A stretch of 64,000 bases of DNA from Thermococcus siculi (GTDB lineage Archaea > Methanobacteriota_B > Thermococci > Thermococcales > Thermococcaceae): the NCBI RefSeq assembly GCF_002214505.1, contig NZ_CP015103.1, positions 744,001 through 808,000 of the forward strand, written 5' to 3'. Every line of letters begins with the position of its first letter. Positions within the stretch are counted from its first letter, which is position 1. Positions 49,758-57,952 of the stretch are shown here, one piece after another. A program made the position numbers and the translations under genes. Below the pieces are notes generated by a model, which ran no database searches, was not told where the DNA came from, and saw only the letters and a program-made list of their open reading frames with translations.

Positions 49758-50932
49758 GGACTCACCTTCTCAAGCTTTAGGTCTTCGAGCTTGAGGTAGC
49801 CGTAGATGACGGTGGTTTTCCCTTCCTCGTCCTGGTAGGAATAGTAACCCTCGCTCTCCACGACAAGCGGGAGGTCGGGGGAGAACTTGCCTTGCCCCTG
49901 GAGCTTAACCCCTTCCACAGTGCCCTCATAGCTCCACTGGAAGTCCACCAGCTTGAATGTGTGTCCGGAGTAACTCGCGGTGCCGTCCGGAGTGGTGCTC
50001 CAGGCCCAGCTGTGCCCCTGAAGGTCGGTCCATGCCCCCGACTGCGGGACCAGGACGTTGACATCGCTCCATTCGTACCAGAAGCCGAGGTGAATGACCG
50101 CCACCCATCCCATGTAGAGATAGCTTAGGTCGTCGCCTATCTCCCCGAGCGAGTCAGAGTCCCCCTCAACGCACGGGAAGAGGCCGCTCTGGAACGGGGC
50201 CGGATTGGTTAACCTCATGGTCTGGCCTTTGTACTCGAACTGGATGCCCACGAAGTTCTTATCGGTTGCTCCAGTGGGCGACATGTAACCCATCCACATA
50301 ACGTCCCACGGATAGAGGAAGGCCTCGCTCATGTTCGAGACGTACCAGACGGTTATCGTCAGGGTATCGTCGAGGGCCTTGCCCTTTACGGGGGTCACGA
50401 CGGTCCTGTAGGCGTAGACCTCCTGCTCCCCGAGATCCTTCTTGTTGCCCATTAGGTCCATACCGCAGACGTCCACGCTCTCCTTCCCCACGCTCTTCTC
50501 GATTATGTACTCATAGACTGGCGCGCTCTGGTTGGGCTGTACCTTGTAGTCGTACTTGTAGTAGGTTATCCAGTAGCTCTCCCCGCCTATCTTCACAGGC
50601 GCGTACTCCCAGGGATGCTCCCAGTAGGCCTCCTCGGTTGGAGCTGTGGTCGTCGTTGTGGTGGTGGGCGAGGGAGTCTGGGACTCGGAAGTGGTGGTAG
50701 TGGGGCTGGTCACGCTTGATGAGGTCGTTGTCGAGGGTTGAGTCGTTGCCGTTTCAGAGGGGAACGAGGTGTTGCTTGGCGAGGAACTTGGCTTCGAGGT
50801 TGTGGGCAGGGAGGTTGATGATGCGGTGGTCGGGGGGGCGGTTGATGTCTTCTCCCCGCCGCCGAGACAGCCGCTGGCCACGGCCATTCCAAAAATTAAC
50901 ACCATCATAACGATTGCCATCGCCTTTCTCAT
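49754..50932 (-). CDS. Lipoprotein with long Ser/Thr/Pro linker
   Basis: A 392-residue lipoprotein: signal VMMVLIFGMAVASGC, then about 75 residues of almost pure Ser/Thr/Pro (residues 28-100), then the beta-rich domain EHPWEYAPVKIGGESYWITYYKYDYKV that recurs in the 47465 protein. The linker is a probable O-glycosylated stalk holding the domain off the membrane. Promoter: minus-strand ATTATATATCCCC near 50983-50993. Confidence 0.75.
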   Translation of the reverse strand: MRKAMAIVMMVLIFGMAVASGCLGGGEKTSTAPPTTASSTSLPTTSKPSSSPSNTSFPSETATTQPSTTTSSSVTSPTTTTSESQTPSPTTTTTTTAPTEEAYWEHPWEYAPVKIGGESYWITYYKYDYKVQPNQSAPVYEYIIEKSVGKESVDVCGMDLMGNKKDLGEQEVYAYRTVVTPVKGKALDDTLTITVWYVSNMSEAFLYPWDVMWMGYMSPTGATDKNFVGIQFEYKGQTMRLTNPAPFQSGLFPCVEGDSDSLGEIGDDLSYLYMGWVAVIHLGFWYEWSDVNVLVPQSGAWTDLQGHSWAWSTTPDGTASYSGHTFKLVDFQWSYEGTVEGVKLQGQGKFSPDLPLVVESEGYYSYQDEEGKTTVIYGYLKLEDLKLEKVSP

Positions 50933-50982
50933 ACCAATCCCTCCAACCCCGCAAAAAACGAATGCGGGCGTAGATGGGGATA

Positions 50983-50993
50983 TATAATGATTC
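50983..50993 (-). promoter_or_regulatory. TATA box of the lipoprotein pair
   Basis: The minus strand TTATATATCCC would start transcription near 50960 and leave a leader of about 28 nt before ATG 50932. The rest of the spacer to 51075 holds nothing recognisable. Confidence 0.5.
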
Positions 50994-51075
50994 TAGCCCC
51001 CAGGATGTATTAAAGGCTTTCTAAAACTTCAAACGGGTCTGCAACTGTTCGACACGGATCTAAATGCTGAACTCT

Positions 51076-51729
51076 TCATAATTCCGTTTCTCCAAGGAGT
51101 TCAATGAAGCACCCCGGGTGTTTGCCCAGCTTCGCCCCCACGAACCTGGCCAGGTCAAAAACCGTCCCGGCTTTCTGCACTATCGCAACGTCGGCCGTGG
51201 CGACGGTTTCAAACCTCTTCAGCTCGAAGTCCGGGTTCCTGACGAGGTGCACTTCCCCCGTAACGCCAAGCCCCCTCAGGGATTCTTCGGTGAGTGTTCG
51301 GATAATTCCGCTCTTTGGAACGTTCCTCCCGTAGAAGAATACGGCTTTTTCGACCCCCAGCTCTCCCAACACCCCCGCTATCTCCTCCAGGAGTTCCCCG
51401 GTTCCTTCATTGAGCCGGTACTTCCCCTGATACTTCAGGTCCCTTACGAGGCCGTCCTCGCAGAGTATCGCCTTCCCCTCGAGGAGTGATTCAAGTGTTA
51501 TGAGAACGTTGAAGCCGTCGATGGCAAGGATCTTCCCCCCCAGCTCCCCCGGTTCCAGGAGCTTCATTTTAACCTCCTCTATCCAGGAATCCGGAAAAAC
51601 GCACCTCGCCAGTAAATGGCGCTGTTCCCTGGGTAGCCTGTAGTGGTTGGCCACGAATTCCAGGGCGTAGGTTTTCCGGTAGCCCCTGTTGAGGAGGTAC
51701 TTGAGGTCGCGGTAGGCTTCCACCAGCAT
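51076..51729 (-). CDS. DUF434-family protein
   Basis: A 217-residue protein of the archaeal DUF434 (with DUF5616) type. An N-terminal helical domain (YRDLKYLLNRGYRKTYALEFVANHY, RCVFPDSWI) is followed by an alpha/beta domain with AIDGFNVLITLESLLEGK, AVFFYGRNVPKSGII and TVATADVAIVQKAG. The acidic residues in the second domain recall a PIN/NYN-like nuclease fold, which is inference. Follows the HD gene by 21 nt on the same strand. Confidence 0.7.
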   Translation of the reverse strand: MLVEAYRDLKYLLNRGYRKTYALEFVANHYRLPREQRHLLARCVFPDSWIEEVKMKLLEPGELGGKILAIDGFNVLITLESLLEGKAILCEDGLVRDLKYQGKYRLNEGTGELLEEIAGVLGELGVEKAVFFYGRNVPKSGIIRTLTEESLRGLGVTGEVHLVRNPDFELKRFETVATADVAIVQKAGTVFDLARFVGAKLGKHPGCFIELLGETEL

Positions 51730-51750
51730 GAATAGAGAAAGGGTGGAGGG

Positions 51751-52521
51751 TTAAATAACCTTCTCCATGACCTCCCCACCGGCATGTATCCTGAGCCTGA
51801 CCCTTCCGCTGAGGAGGGAGCTTTTGACCTTCTTCGTGAGGATTTCGTCTACCTGGAAGATTCCAGCTGGGTGCTTCATCCATATTTCGATCAGTATCGG
51901 CTCCTCCTCGTTTCCCTCCTTTATCTCGACCCTCTCGATGGCGAGGGCAGAGACGGCGTGTATGTCCACCTTGTCCTTCTTGTGAACCAGCCTGCTCCTC
52001 CCTGCTTCCATGTCGCAGCCGTCAGCTATCGTAACCAGGGAGCCTTCGATTGTGGTGCACGGGACGGCCTCGTCGTGGGTGTAGATTGCGTTGAGCGTGA
52101 GGGCCTTGAGGAGGAGCGGGTCCTCGGTTTTGAACTCCCGGACGAGCTTCTCTATTATCGGTTCAGCCAGCTGGACGCTGAAGCCGTAGTGGTTTATCCT
52201 GTGTATCATGTTGCCGATGTCGTGGAAGAGCGCCCCGAAGGCGACGATGAACTTGCTCCAGCGGAGCGGCTTTCCGAGCTTTTCCGCCGTTGTCTGGATG
52301 CCGAACTTCTTTATTGTCCTGAGGAGCTCCAGCGCCCTCCTCGTCGTCAGGAGAACGTGTATCGGCCCGTGGTCGTTGAAGCCGTAGACATTGAGGACGA
52401 TGTAGTTGGTGGTCTCGAAGTAGTAGTGGTACTCTCTAAAGGCCCTCTCGTAGAGCCTGAAAAGCTCCTCGTCATCAAGGATTTCCCTTATCTCTCCGAG
52501 CAGTTCTTCTTCCGTGTACAT
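51751..52521 (-). CDS. HD-domain phosphohydrolase
   Basis: A 256-residue protein with HD-type metal motifs: DHGPIHVLLT, ALFHDIGNMIHR and THDEAVP, plus VTIADGCDM. The HD domain covers about residues 50-180; the C-terminal part is a small beta domain. The substrate may be a nucleotide. ATG 52521 follows GGGTGGGGGAA; the frame upstream to 52626 lacks a start signal and overlaps the PIN gene. Confidence 0.8.
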   Translation of the reverse strand: MYTEEELLGEIREILDDEELFRLYERAFREYHYYFETTNYIVLNVYGFNDHGPIHVLLTTRRALELLRTIKKFGIQTTAEKLGKPLRWSKFIVAFGALFHDIGNMIHRINHYGFSVQLAEPIIEKLVREFKTEDPLLLKALTLNAIYTHDEAVPCTTIEGSLVTIADGCDMEAGRSRLVHKKDKVDIHAVSALAIERVEIKEGNEEEPILIEIWMKHPAGIFQVDEILTKKVKSSLLSGRVRLRIHAGGEVMEKVI

Positions 52522-52600
52522 TTCCCCCACCCACACAACTGGATGCGGGCGGGTTTTAAGGGTTTTGAAGGAACTCAGAAGAGCACCCCGTGGTCCGGCC

Positions 52601-53023
52601 TCACTCCAGCATCCCCTCAAGCTCAAGGATTTTTTTCGACCGGAGGTAGACCACTGGGATTCCTTTTTCCCTTAAGCGTCGTTTTAGCCCCTTGTCGTTG
52701 GTGCAGACTACAACCCTCTCGTTGTTCAACGCGAAGTCGAGTATCTGGTCGTCTATGGGCCTCTCCCCAAAGCGGCCTATCTCGACGGTCTCGAAGCGCT
52801 CGGCCAGCTTTTTCGCCATCCTTATAGCCATTAGGTCCTTTCCCCGGGACTTCCTCTCTATCACGTCCAGCTCGTCGAGAACAACGTTGGGAACGGTTAT
52901 TCTGAACTTGACGTCCAGAACCCGGTGTAGCTCGCCGATGATATCAACACCGAACTGCCCGGGAACGAGGAGAAAGTTCGTGTCCGGAACGACCAGCCAC
53001 TCTCTCCTTCGGCTTTCGCTCAT
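52601..53023 (-). CDS. PIN-domain protein (Fcf1/VapC9-like), partner of aIF2 gamma
   Basis: A 140-residue PIN domain: D14 in VVPDTNFLL, ELDVIERKSRGKD, DDQILDFAL and CTNDKGLKRRLREKG supply the acidic metal site. Unlike the toxin at 1320-1766 it has no antitoxin neighbour and directly follows aIF2 gamma, the conserved archaeal arrangement. It is therefore more likely a housekeeping RNA-processing nuclease. ATG 53023 follows GGTGGTTCTT. Confidence 0.85.
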   Translation of the reverse strand: MSESRRREWLVVPDTNFLLVPGQFGVDIIGELHRVLDVKFRITVPNVVLDELDVIERKSRGKDLMAIRMAKKLAERFETVEIGRFGERPIDDQILDFALNNERVVVCTNDKGLKRRLREKGIPVVYLRSKKILELEGMLE

Positions 53024-53055
53024 AAGAACCACCAGAATTGAAAATAGGGAGAAAA

Positions 53056-54288
53056 TCACTCCCTGATGAAGCCGTAGCCAATGAGGCGCCACCTGCTGCC
53101 GACCTGCCTGCTGATGGCGACCCTGTCGCCGACTTCCGCACATATCGGTATCTGGAGCTTTAGCTCGACCTCGTCCTTTCCGAGACCGGTGACGAGGCCC
53201 ATCGTTCTTGCCGTCCCGACGTTGAGGAGGAGAACTTCCCTCCTCTTTATCGGCTCCACCCTGAGTTCCTCTTCCGTTCCGACAACCCTGTCGAGCAGGT
53301 GGACTTCGAGCCTTAAGTCGTCCCACACCGGCGGGAGCTTTCCGGGCTTTCCTACAACGTTTCCCGCCATGAGGTCGCCCTTGGTGAGGAACGGGTCGAG
53401 CTTGGTTCCGACTCCGACGAGTCCGCCGGGGTAGGCCTCATCGACGAACTTCCCACCCGCCTGGAGGGACACTATCTCGGTCGTTATCGGCTCGTAGCGT
53501 ATCCTTCCGTGATCCTCGTACGGCACTCCAGGCCTTATCTCGATCTCATCGCCGACCTTGAGCTTGCCCTGAATTATCGAACCGCCTATGACACCGCCGA
53601 CGAGCTTCTCGGGCTTGGTTCCCGGCTTGTTGACGTCGAAGCTCCTCAGTATGAGCATCTTGGGCGGCTTGTTGAGGTCGTGCTCGGGGGTGGGTATGAA
53701 CTCCTCTATGGCCTGGAGGAGAACGTCGACGTTGGCGCCGTGCAAAGCTGAAATCGGGATTATCGGGGCGTTTTCTGCGACGGTGCCCTTCACGAACTCC
53801 TTGATTTCGTTGTAGCGCTCCATGACCTTCTCCCTGTCAACAAGCTCGATCTTGTTGAGGGCTATGACGATGTTCCTGTTGCCGACTATCTGGAGGGCCA
53901 TGAGATGCTCCCTGGTCTGGGGCATTACACCCTCGTTCGCCGCTATGACGAGAACGGCACCGTCCATGAGCGAAGCTCCCGCGAGCATCGTCGTCATCAG
54001 GGCCTCGTGGCCCGGGGCGTCAATGAACGAAACGCGCCTCTCAAACTCGGTCTCGTGCCCGCAGTAGGGACACACGGGCGAGTTCGAGTACCTCCCGCAG
54101 CTCGGGCACTTCCTTATCTCGGCATCGGCGAAGCCTATCTTGATGGTAATACCTCTCCTCAGCTCCTCGCTGTGAGTGTCCGTCCAAATTCCGGTTAAGG
54201 CCCTGGTGAGTGTTGTTTTACCGTGATCAACGTGACCGACCATTCCTATGTTAACCTCAGCCTGCCTAAACTCCTTCTTCTTTGCCAT
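53056..54288 (-). CDS. eif2g: Translation initiation factor aIF2 subunit gamma
   Basis: The GTPase subunit of aIF2 that delivers initiator tRNA. G1 GHVDHGKT at residues 18-25, zinc knuckle C61, C64, C73 and C76, DAPGH (G3) and ALNKIEL (G4), then two beta-barrel domains. 410 residues, full length. GGGGTGAGAGAAG precedes the ATG and a TATA box (54324-54334) is upstream. Co-transcribed with the PIN gene. Confidence 0.97.
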   Translation of the reverse strand: MAKKKEFRQAEVNIGMVGHVDHGKTTLTRALTGIWTDTHSEELRRGITIKIGFADAEIRKCPSCGRYSNSPVCPYCGHETEFERRVSFIDAPGHEALMTTMLAGASLMDGAVLVIAANEGVMPQTREHLMALQIVGNRNIVIALNKIELVDREKVMERYNEIKEFVKGTVAENAPIIPISALHGANVDVLLQAIEEFIPTPEHDLNKPPKMLILRSFDVNKPGTKPEKLVGGVIGGSIIQGKLKVGDEIEIRPGVPYEDHGRIRYEPITTEIVSLQAGGKFVDEAYPGGLVGVGTKLDPFLTKGDLMAGNVVGKPGKLPPVWDDLRLEVHLLDRVVGTEEELRVEPIKRREVLLLNVGTARTMGLVTGLGKDEVELKLQIPICAEVGDRVAISRQVGSRWRLIGYGFIRE

Positions 54289-54323
54289 CTTCTCTCACCC
54301 CTAAAGATTAGAAACGATGGGCG

Positions 54324-54334
54324 CTTATTAAGGT
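54324..54334 (-). promoter_or_regulatory. TATA box of eif2g
   Basis: The minus strand CCTTAATAAGC lies about 40 nt before the ATG, so eif2g does not need a promoter from the S6e side. Confidence 0.5.
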
Positions 54335-54392
54335 TTCTTCATCCCAAGTTCCTGCTTCTTTGCTGGGGTGTATACTGGAGAATCATGACCTT

Positions 54393-54851
54393 TCAATCTT
54401 CAGGTTCGTTGCTTCTGGTGGAAGCTAGAACCCAGCTTACTATGAAAAGCGAGGACACGCTCATCATAAACGCCATTGATAGAAGGTATTCCTCCGGCAT
54501 ATAAGGCGCCCTCCGGCAGACCCCTTCGGGGGAGACCTCCCAGGGGATTAAAATGCTGTCCAGCGGTGTGGTCAGCAGCAGAAAGACCAGAAAGGAACCG
54601 ATGAGCGTGGGTACCCCTATGCCTTCCAGGTTCCCCCGTCCCAGGAATTCCCCGAGGAGATACCCGAAGGACAGAAACACCGCGGCAGGAATGAGTATGT
54701 CTAAGTACAGGCCCGTTAAGATGCTGATTGGTAAGGGAGCATTATCTCCCCTCATCTCCCTCAAAGCCATCGATACTACTGCCCAGCCAAGGGCTGAGGA
54801 AGAGATAAACAATGAGAGGAGGAATATCATCAGTACTCTCTGGCATCTCAT
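54393..54851 (-). CDS. Unknown four-helix membrane protein
   Basis: A 152-residue protein with about four hydrophobic helices (VLMIFLLSLFISSSALGW, ISILTGLYLDILIPAAVFL, VPTLIGSFLVFLLLTTPLDSI, YLLSMAFMMSVSSLFIVSWVL). No family recognised. ATG 54851 is five bases after GGGGATGA; ATG 54860 overlaps an upstream TGA. It lies, with the apparently decayed region at 54864-55215, between S6e and aIF2 gamma. Confidence 0.5.
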   Translation of the reverse strand: MRCQRVLMIFLLSLFISSSALGWAVVSMALREMRGDNAPLPISILTGLYLDILIPAAVFLSFGYLLGEFLGRGNLEGIGVPTLIGSFLVFLLLTTPLDSILIPWEVSPEGVCRRAPYMPEEYLLSMAFMMSVSSLFIVSWVLASTRSNEPED

Positions 54852-54863
54852 CCTGTTCATCCC

Positions 54864-55215
54864 CTAATCCTTGATATTCCAATCGCGGCAGCCCCAAATA
54901 GTACTGCGGGAATCCATAGCTTTACGCCAATAAGCACTGAAGTTATACCTTCTGAGGGAGTCCACCAAGTCAGAAACGTGTCCCCAAGTAGGAAATTTTG
55001 TATCGGTGCTCATTTTTGCGCTCCCCTCATATATGGACAACTTCAGCTTATAATTCTTTCCACTTGGCTATGGTAAAGATTAGCCCCTTTCCAAGTACAA
55101 GTCCACATCGAGTTGGGTTTCCCTTAGAATCGACCAAAAGGAGCCTGAGTAAAAGAGCTGCCTGATGATGTACCCGGAGAATCCAAACGCCTGTAGATGA
55201 TCAAAGAAAAGGATG
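54864..55215 (-). pseudogene. Possible decayed gene between S6e and the orphan membrane protein
   Basis: Coding-like stretches occur in shifting minus-strand frames. In transcription order they include LLVDSKGNPTRCGLVLGKG (frame ends at TAA near 55056), then LSIYEGSAKMSTDTKFPTWG, then DTFLTWWTPSEGITSVLIGV and a hydrophobic end (WIPAVLFGAAAIGISRIRG) stopping at the TGA that overlaps ATG 54860. One base more in the G4 run (54982-54985) would join the last two pieces. No frame gives a complete protein. A disrupted membrane-protein gene is the best explanation, but this rests on reading frames by eye. Confidence 0.4.
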
Positions 55216-55219
55216 AAGC

Positions 55220-55597
55220 TCAGAAGACGAGCTTCATGTTGATCTGGACGATCTCGGGGCTGATGGTGTTGCCCCTGACGGTCTTCTTCCTCCTCTCTCC
55301 CCTCTCCTTGGGCCTGAAGCCCGGTCCGCGGGAGACGAGGATCTTGACCCTCCTCGGGCCGTGAACGTCGGGCCTCATGGCGAAGCCGTCCTTGTCGGTT
55401 CCGCCGGTTATCCTGAGCTTGACGTTGCCCGGAATCTCCTCCCCGAATATCTCGGTGAGGTTGAGTCCAAGCTCGCTCGCCGGTATCTCGTCACCGATGC
55501 GCTTTCCTACGAGCTTCTCAGCCTCTTCTCCGCTTATCTCAACCTGTCTGGCAACGCCGTTCTTCGGGTTGGATATTACAAGCTTGAAAGTAGCCAT
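55220..55597 (-). CDS. rps6e: 30S ribosomal protein S6e
   Basis: A 125-residue S6e: [17 protein letters not shown] at the start, [20 protein letters not shown] in the middle and the basic [15 protein letters not shown] at the end. GAGGTGGGAGGAA precedes the ATG; a minus-strand TATA box (ACTTTTTAAACAC, near 55670-55682) is upstream. Confidence 0.96.
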   Translation of the reverse strand: MATFKLVISNPKNGVARQVEISGEEAEKLVGKRIGDEIPASELGLNLTEIFGEEIPGNVKLRITGGTDKDGFAMRPDVHGPRRVKILVSRGPGFRPKERGERRKKTVRGNTISPEIVQINMKLVF

Positions 55598-55735
55598 TTC
55601 CTCCCACCTCCTCTGTCATTAGCGGGATTCATTGGGATAACCCCTTATCCACTGCCCGGTGTGGTTTGGTGTTTAAAAAGTTTCCTCTGGAAGTCTCTGG
55701 CCGGAAAGCGAGGGGTTGACTTTTTCAATCACAAC

Positions 55736-55745
55736 TTTTTTATAT
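55736..55745 (+). promoter_or_regulatory. TATA box of secG/sec61b
   Basis: TTTTTATATG lies 36-45 nt before ATG 55781, with GAGGTGAGAGAAA as leader ribosome binding site. Confidence 0.55.
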
Positions 55746-55780
55746 GCAACCGGTTTACTTTCTCAAAGAGGTGAGAGAAA

Positions 55781-55951
55781 ATGGCGAGGGAAAAGACCAC
55801 CCTACCACCGACCGGTGCGGGACTGATGAGGTTCTTCGACGAGGACACGAGGGCCATAAAGATAGGCCCGAGGGGTGTCATAGCGCTTACCCTGATACTC
55901 GTTGCCCTTGAGATACTCCTTCACGCCTTTGGTCCGGAGCTCTTCGGTTAA
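55781..55951 (+). CDS. Preprotein translocase Sec61 beta subunit
   Basis: A 56-residue tail-anchored protein: MAREKTTLPPTGAGLMRFFD cytoplasmic head, IGPRGVIALTLILVALEILL membrane helix. The PTGAGLMRFF motif and length identify archaeal Sec61 beta (SecG-like). It stabilises the SecYE channel. It overlaps the convergent PRC-barrel gene by four bases. Confidence 0.93.
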   Translation: MAREKTTLPPTGAGLMRFFDEDTRAIKIGPRGVIALTLILVALEILLHAFGPELFG

Positions 55952-56604
55952 ATGAAGCTCGTTTTCTTCAATCCCCTTGCGTTCAGCTCTTCGTTTATTA
56001 TGCCCCTCACCACTTCCTCCAGCTGGGTCTGAAGGAGTCTGTCCACGTCCTCCTTTATCTTGTCTATGTCGTGCCTGAGTCCCTCCAGGAGCCTTATGTA
56101 CTCCTTGGCCATCTCCAGCTGCCCCTCCTGCCTGACGAGCTGCTCCTTGAGGTGCTCGAAGTCCTCTTTCATCACCTGGAGCTTTCTAAGTTCCCTCTGA
56201 AGCTCGTCCAGCTGCTTGGTCAGGGAGTAGTTCTCCTCCTTGGTCTTCTCGATGAGCTTCTCCTTGGCCTCAAGCTCCCTAACGATGGTGTTGTACTCCT
56301 CCGCTATCTGGTTGAGCCTCTCTATCTCCCTGAGCGGCGGAACCTTCCCGTTCCCCAGTATGATAACGTCCGGACCGACGTTCACGATGTCCCTTGGCCT
56401 TATTTTCAGCTTCTTCTCACTCGAGAACATGCTCTGGCCCTTTCCAAGGTTCTCTATCTCCCTCATTTTGAGGATGAAGTAGAACTGATCGCCCTCCACT
56501 TCGACGTTGATATCGGTCACGTAGCCCAGTATCCTCCCCTCTGTGAGCGAGATTACAAACTTGTTGATGAGCTGGTTTGCCTTGGCTTCACTCCCTTCTG
56601 GCAT
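55948..56604 (-). CDS. PRC-barrel plus coiled-coil protein (CdvA-like layout)
   Basis: A 218-residue protein. The first 80 residues resemble a PRC-barrel (LINKFVISLTEGRILGYVTD, then KIRPRDIVNVGPDVIIL). From about 95 to 200 it is a continuous coiled coil (REIERLNQIAEEYNTIVRELEAKEKL and onward). This PRC-barrel/coiled-coil layout is that of CdvA, the Crenarchaeal division scaffold, but Thermococcales use FtsZ and no ESCRT gene is nearby, so the likeness may be only architectural. Likely a cytoplasmic scaffold. Confidence 0.6.
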   Translation of the reverse strand: MPEGSEAKANQLINKFVISLTEGRILGYVTDINVEVEGDQFYFILKMREIENLGKGQSMFSSEKKLKIRPRDIVNVGPDVIILGNGKVPPLREIERLNQIAEEYNTIVRELEAKEKLIEKTKEENYSLTKQLDELQRELRKLQVMKEDFEHLKEQLVRQEGQLEMAKEYIRLLEGLRHDIDKIKEDVDRLLQTQLEEVVRGIINEELNARGLKKTSFI

Positions 56605-56703
56605 AGAATATCACCGGGCCAATTTTGTCGGAAAGGATACTTAACCTTTCCGCCGGCCAACCCTTATAAAGCCTCGACTTTCACCAACCTACGGTGAGAG
56701 ATC

Positions 56704-57327
56704 ATGATAATCTTCGCGGGACGGTCGAACGTGGGGAAGAGCACGCTCATATTCCGTTTGACTGGAAAATGGGTCAAGAGGGGCAAGAGGCCGGGGGTGA
56801 CGAGAAAGCCCGTGGAGGTCAACTGGAGGGGAAAGACGGTAGTCGATATGCCCGGCTTCGGCTTCATGAGCGGCGTCCCAAAGCGGGTTCAGGAGAAGGT
56901 TAAGGACGAGATAGTTCGCTTCATCGAGGAGAATGCCGATGAGATTGAGCTGGCCGTCCTCGTTGTAGATGGAAAGGCCGCACCCGAGATAATCGAGCGC
57001 TGGGAGAAGCGTGGCGAGATACCCATCGACGTCGAGTTCTACGGGTTCCTCAGGGAACTCAACATACCGGTTATAGTGGCGGTCAACAAGCTTGACAAGA
57101 TAAAGAACCTCCAGAGGACGATAAACTTCCTGGCGGAGAAGTTTGGGGTCCCGTATTCGGAAATCGACGAGACCTTCGTGCCAATCTCAGCGAAGTTCGG
57201 GAAGAACCTCGATAAGCTCAGGCTCCTCATGGAGAAGAAGCTGAGGGAGGGCAGGAAGCCTCCCACTACCGAATCAGAGGACTTCGAGAACGATGTGGGT
57301 GATGGTCTCCTTAACGCCGTCGAGTGA
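56704..57327 (+). CDS. engB: GTP-binding protein EngB
   Basis: A 207-residue TrmE-Era-EngA-EngB-Septin GTPase: G1 GRSNVGKST (residues 6-14), G2/T RPGVTRKP, G3 DMPGFGF, G4 NKLDKI and G5-like PISAKFGKN. EngB-type proteins assist ribosome assembly. GGTGAGAGATC precedes ATG 56704. The 3' end overlaps the convergent Lrp-like gene by 54 nt. Confidence 0.92.
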   Translation: MIIFAGRSNVGKSTLIFRLTGKWVKRGKRPGVTRKPVEVNWRGKTVVDMPGFGFMSGVPKRVQEKVKDEIVRFIEENADEIELAVLVVDGKAAPEIIERWEKRGEIPIDVEFYGFLRELNIPVIVAVNKLDKIKNLQRTINFLAEKFGVPYSEIDETFVPISAKFGKNLDKLRLLMEKKLREGRKPPTTESEDFENDVGDGLLNAVE

Positions 57328-57738
57328 GGATATCTCTTCGAGTATCTCGTCGAGCCTAGTCTTGTCGGCCTCGACTATGAGGTCTATGTCGCCGGTGACG
57401 CGGTATATCTTCTTTATGTTGAGCTTCTTTATGGCCTCGTAGACGCTCCTCCTCTTGGTTGGCTCGATCCTGACGAAGACGAAGACGTCGCCCTTCTTCT
57501 CGCCGAGGAGATCGAGGGCCTTGTCGGTGAGGTCGATGAAGCCCCTTCCCGTCCTTATGTAGCCAAGCTCTTTCAGCACTTTGAGGTGGTTGCTGAGGGC
57601 CTGCCTGGTTATCCCCAGCTCCTCCGCAAGCTCGTCCTGGGTCTTCTCAACGGTGTGGACCTCTATGGTCTTGCCCTCCTCGTAGAACTTCCTGAGCAAC
57701 CTGATCTGCCTTGGGGTAAGGGTGGCCTTCTCTTCCAT
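57274..57738 (-). CDS. Lrp/AsnC-like transcription regulator
   Basis: A 154-residue regulator with a winged helix (KTQDELAEELGITRQALSNHLKVLKELGYI) and a C-terminal RAM-like ligand domain (GDVFVFVRIEPTKR, KKIYRVTGDIDLIVEAD, DGVKETITHIVLEVL). The ArsR-like N-terminus with RAM end is a common Thermococcales layout. GGAGG lies before the ATG. The spacer beyond it contains a CCCGGC/GCCGGG repeat and a TATA element CTTATAAAAG (minus strand, near 57846-57855). Confidence 0.8.
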   Translation of the reverse strand: MEEKATLTPRQIRLLRKFYEEGKTIEVHTVEKTQDELAEELGITRQALSNHLKVLKELGYIRTGRGFIDLTDKALDLLGEKKGDVFVFVRIEPTKRRSVYEAIKKLNIKKIYRVTGDIDLIVEADKTRLDEILEEISSLDGVKETITHIVLEVL

Positions 57739-57922
57739 TTTTAAACCTCCTCTACATGATTTGCATTTACACCTTTATTAAATCAACTATTTCCCCGGCC
57801 AATGTCAAATTTTGCCGGGCCTATATTGTGTGGCGTATGACATCTTTTATAAGTCTTTTCATTGCACATGTGCAGGCATTGTCCCTGCCGGCTTTCGGAG
57901 ACCTTGCCTCCTCTGCAGTTAG

Positions 57923-57932
57923 GTTTTTAATT
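57923..57932 (+). promoter_or_regulatory. TATA-like element of the polynucleotide kinase gene
   Basis: GGTTTTTAAT lies 21-30 nt before ATG 57953, fitting a leaderless mRNA. Confidence 0.4.
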
Positions 57933-57952
57933 TCTCCCGGGAAGTCCTTCAC

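Noticed and set aside
51784-52827. Long plus-strand open frame across the HD and PIN genes
   Set aside because: Antisense to two genes with clear domain motifs; no start signal and no recognisable fold.
52601-53023. Second PIN protein as a toxin of a toxin/antitoxin pair
   Set aside because: No antitoxin gene adjoins it and it follows aIF2 gamma, a conserved housekeeping arrangement.
17850-54288. Split of the rpoE-spt4-S24e-S27ae and aIF2 gamma-PIN blocks by about 33 kb as evidence of an insertion
   Set aside because: As far as I recall, Thermococcales commonly keep these blocks apart, so the separation is not evidence for a mobile region here.
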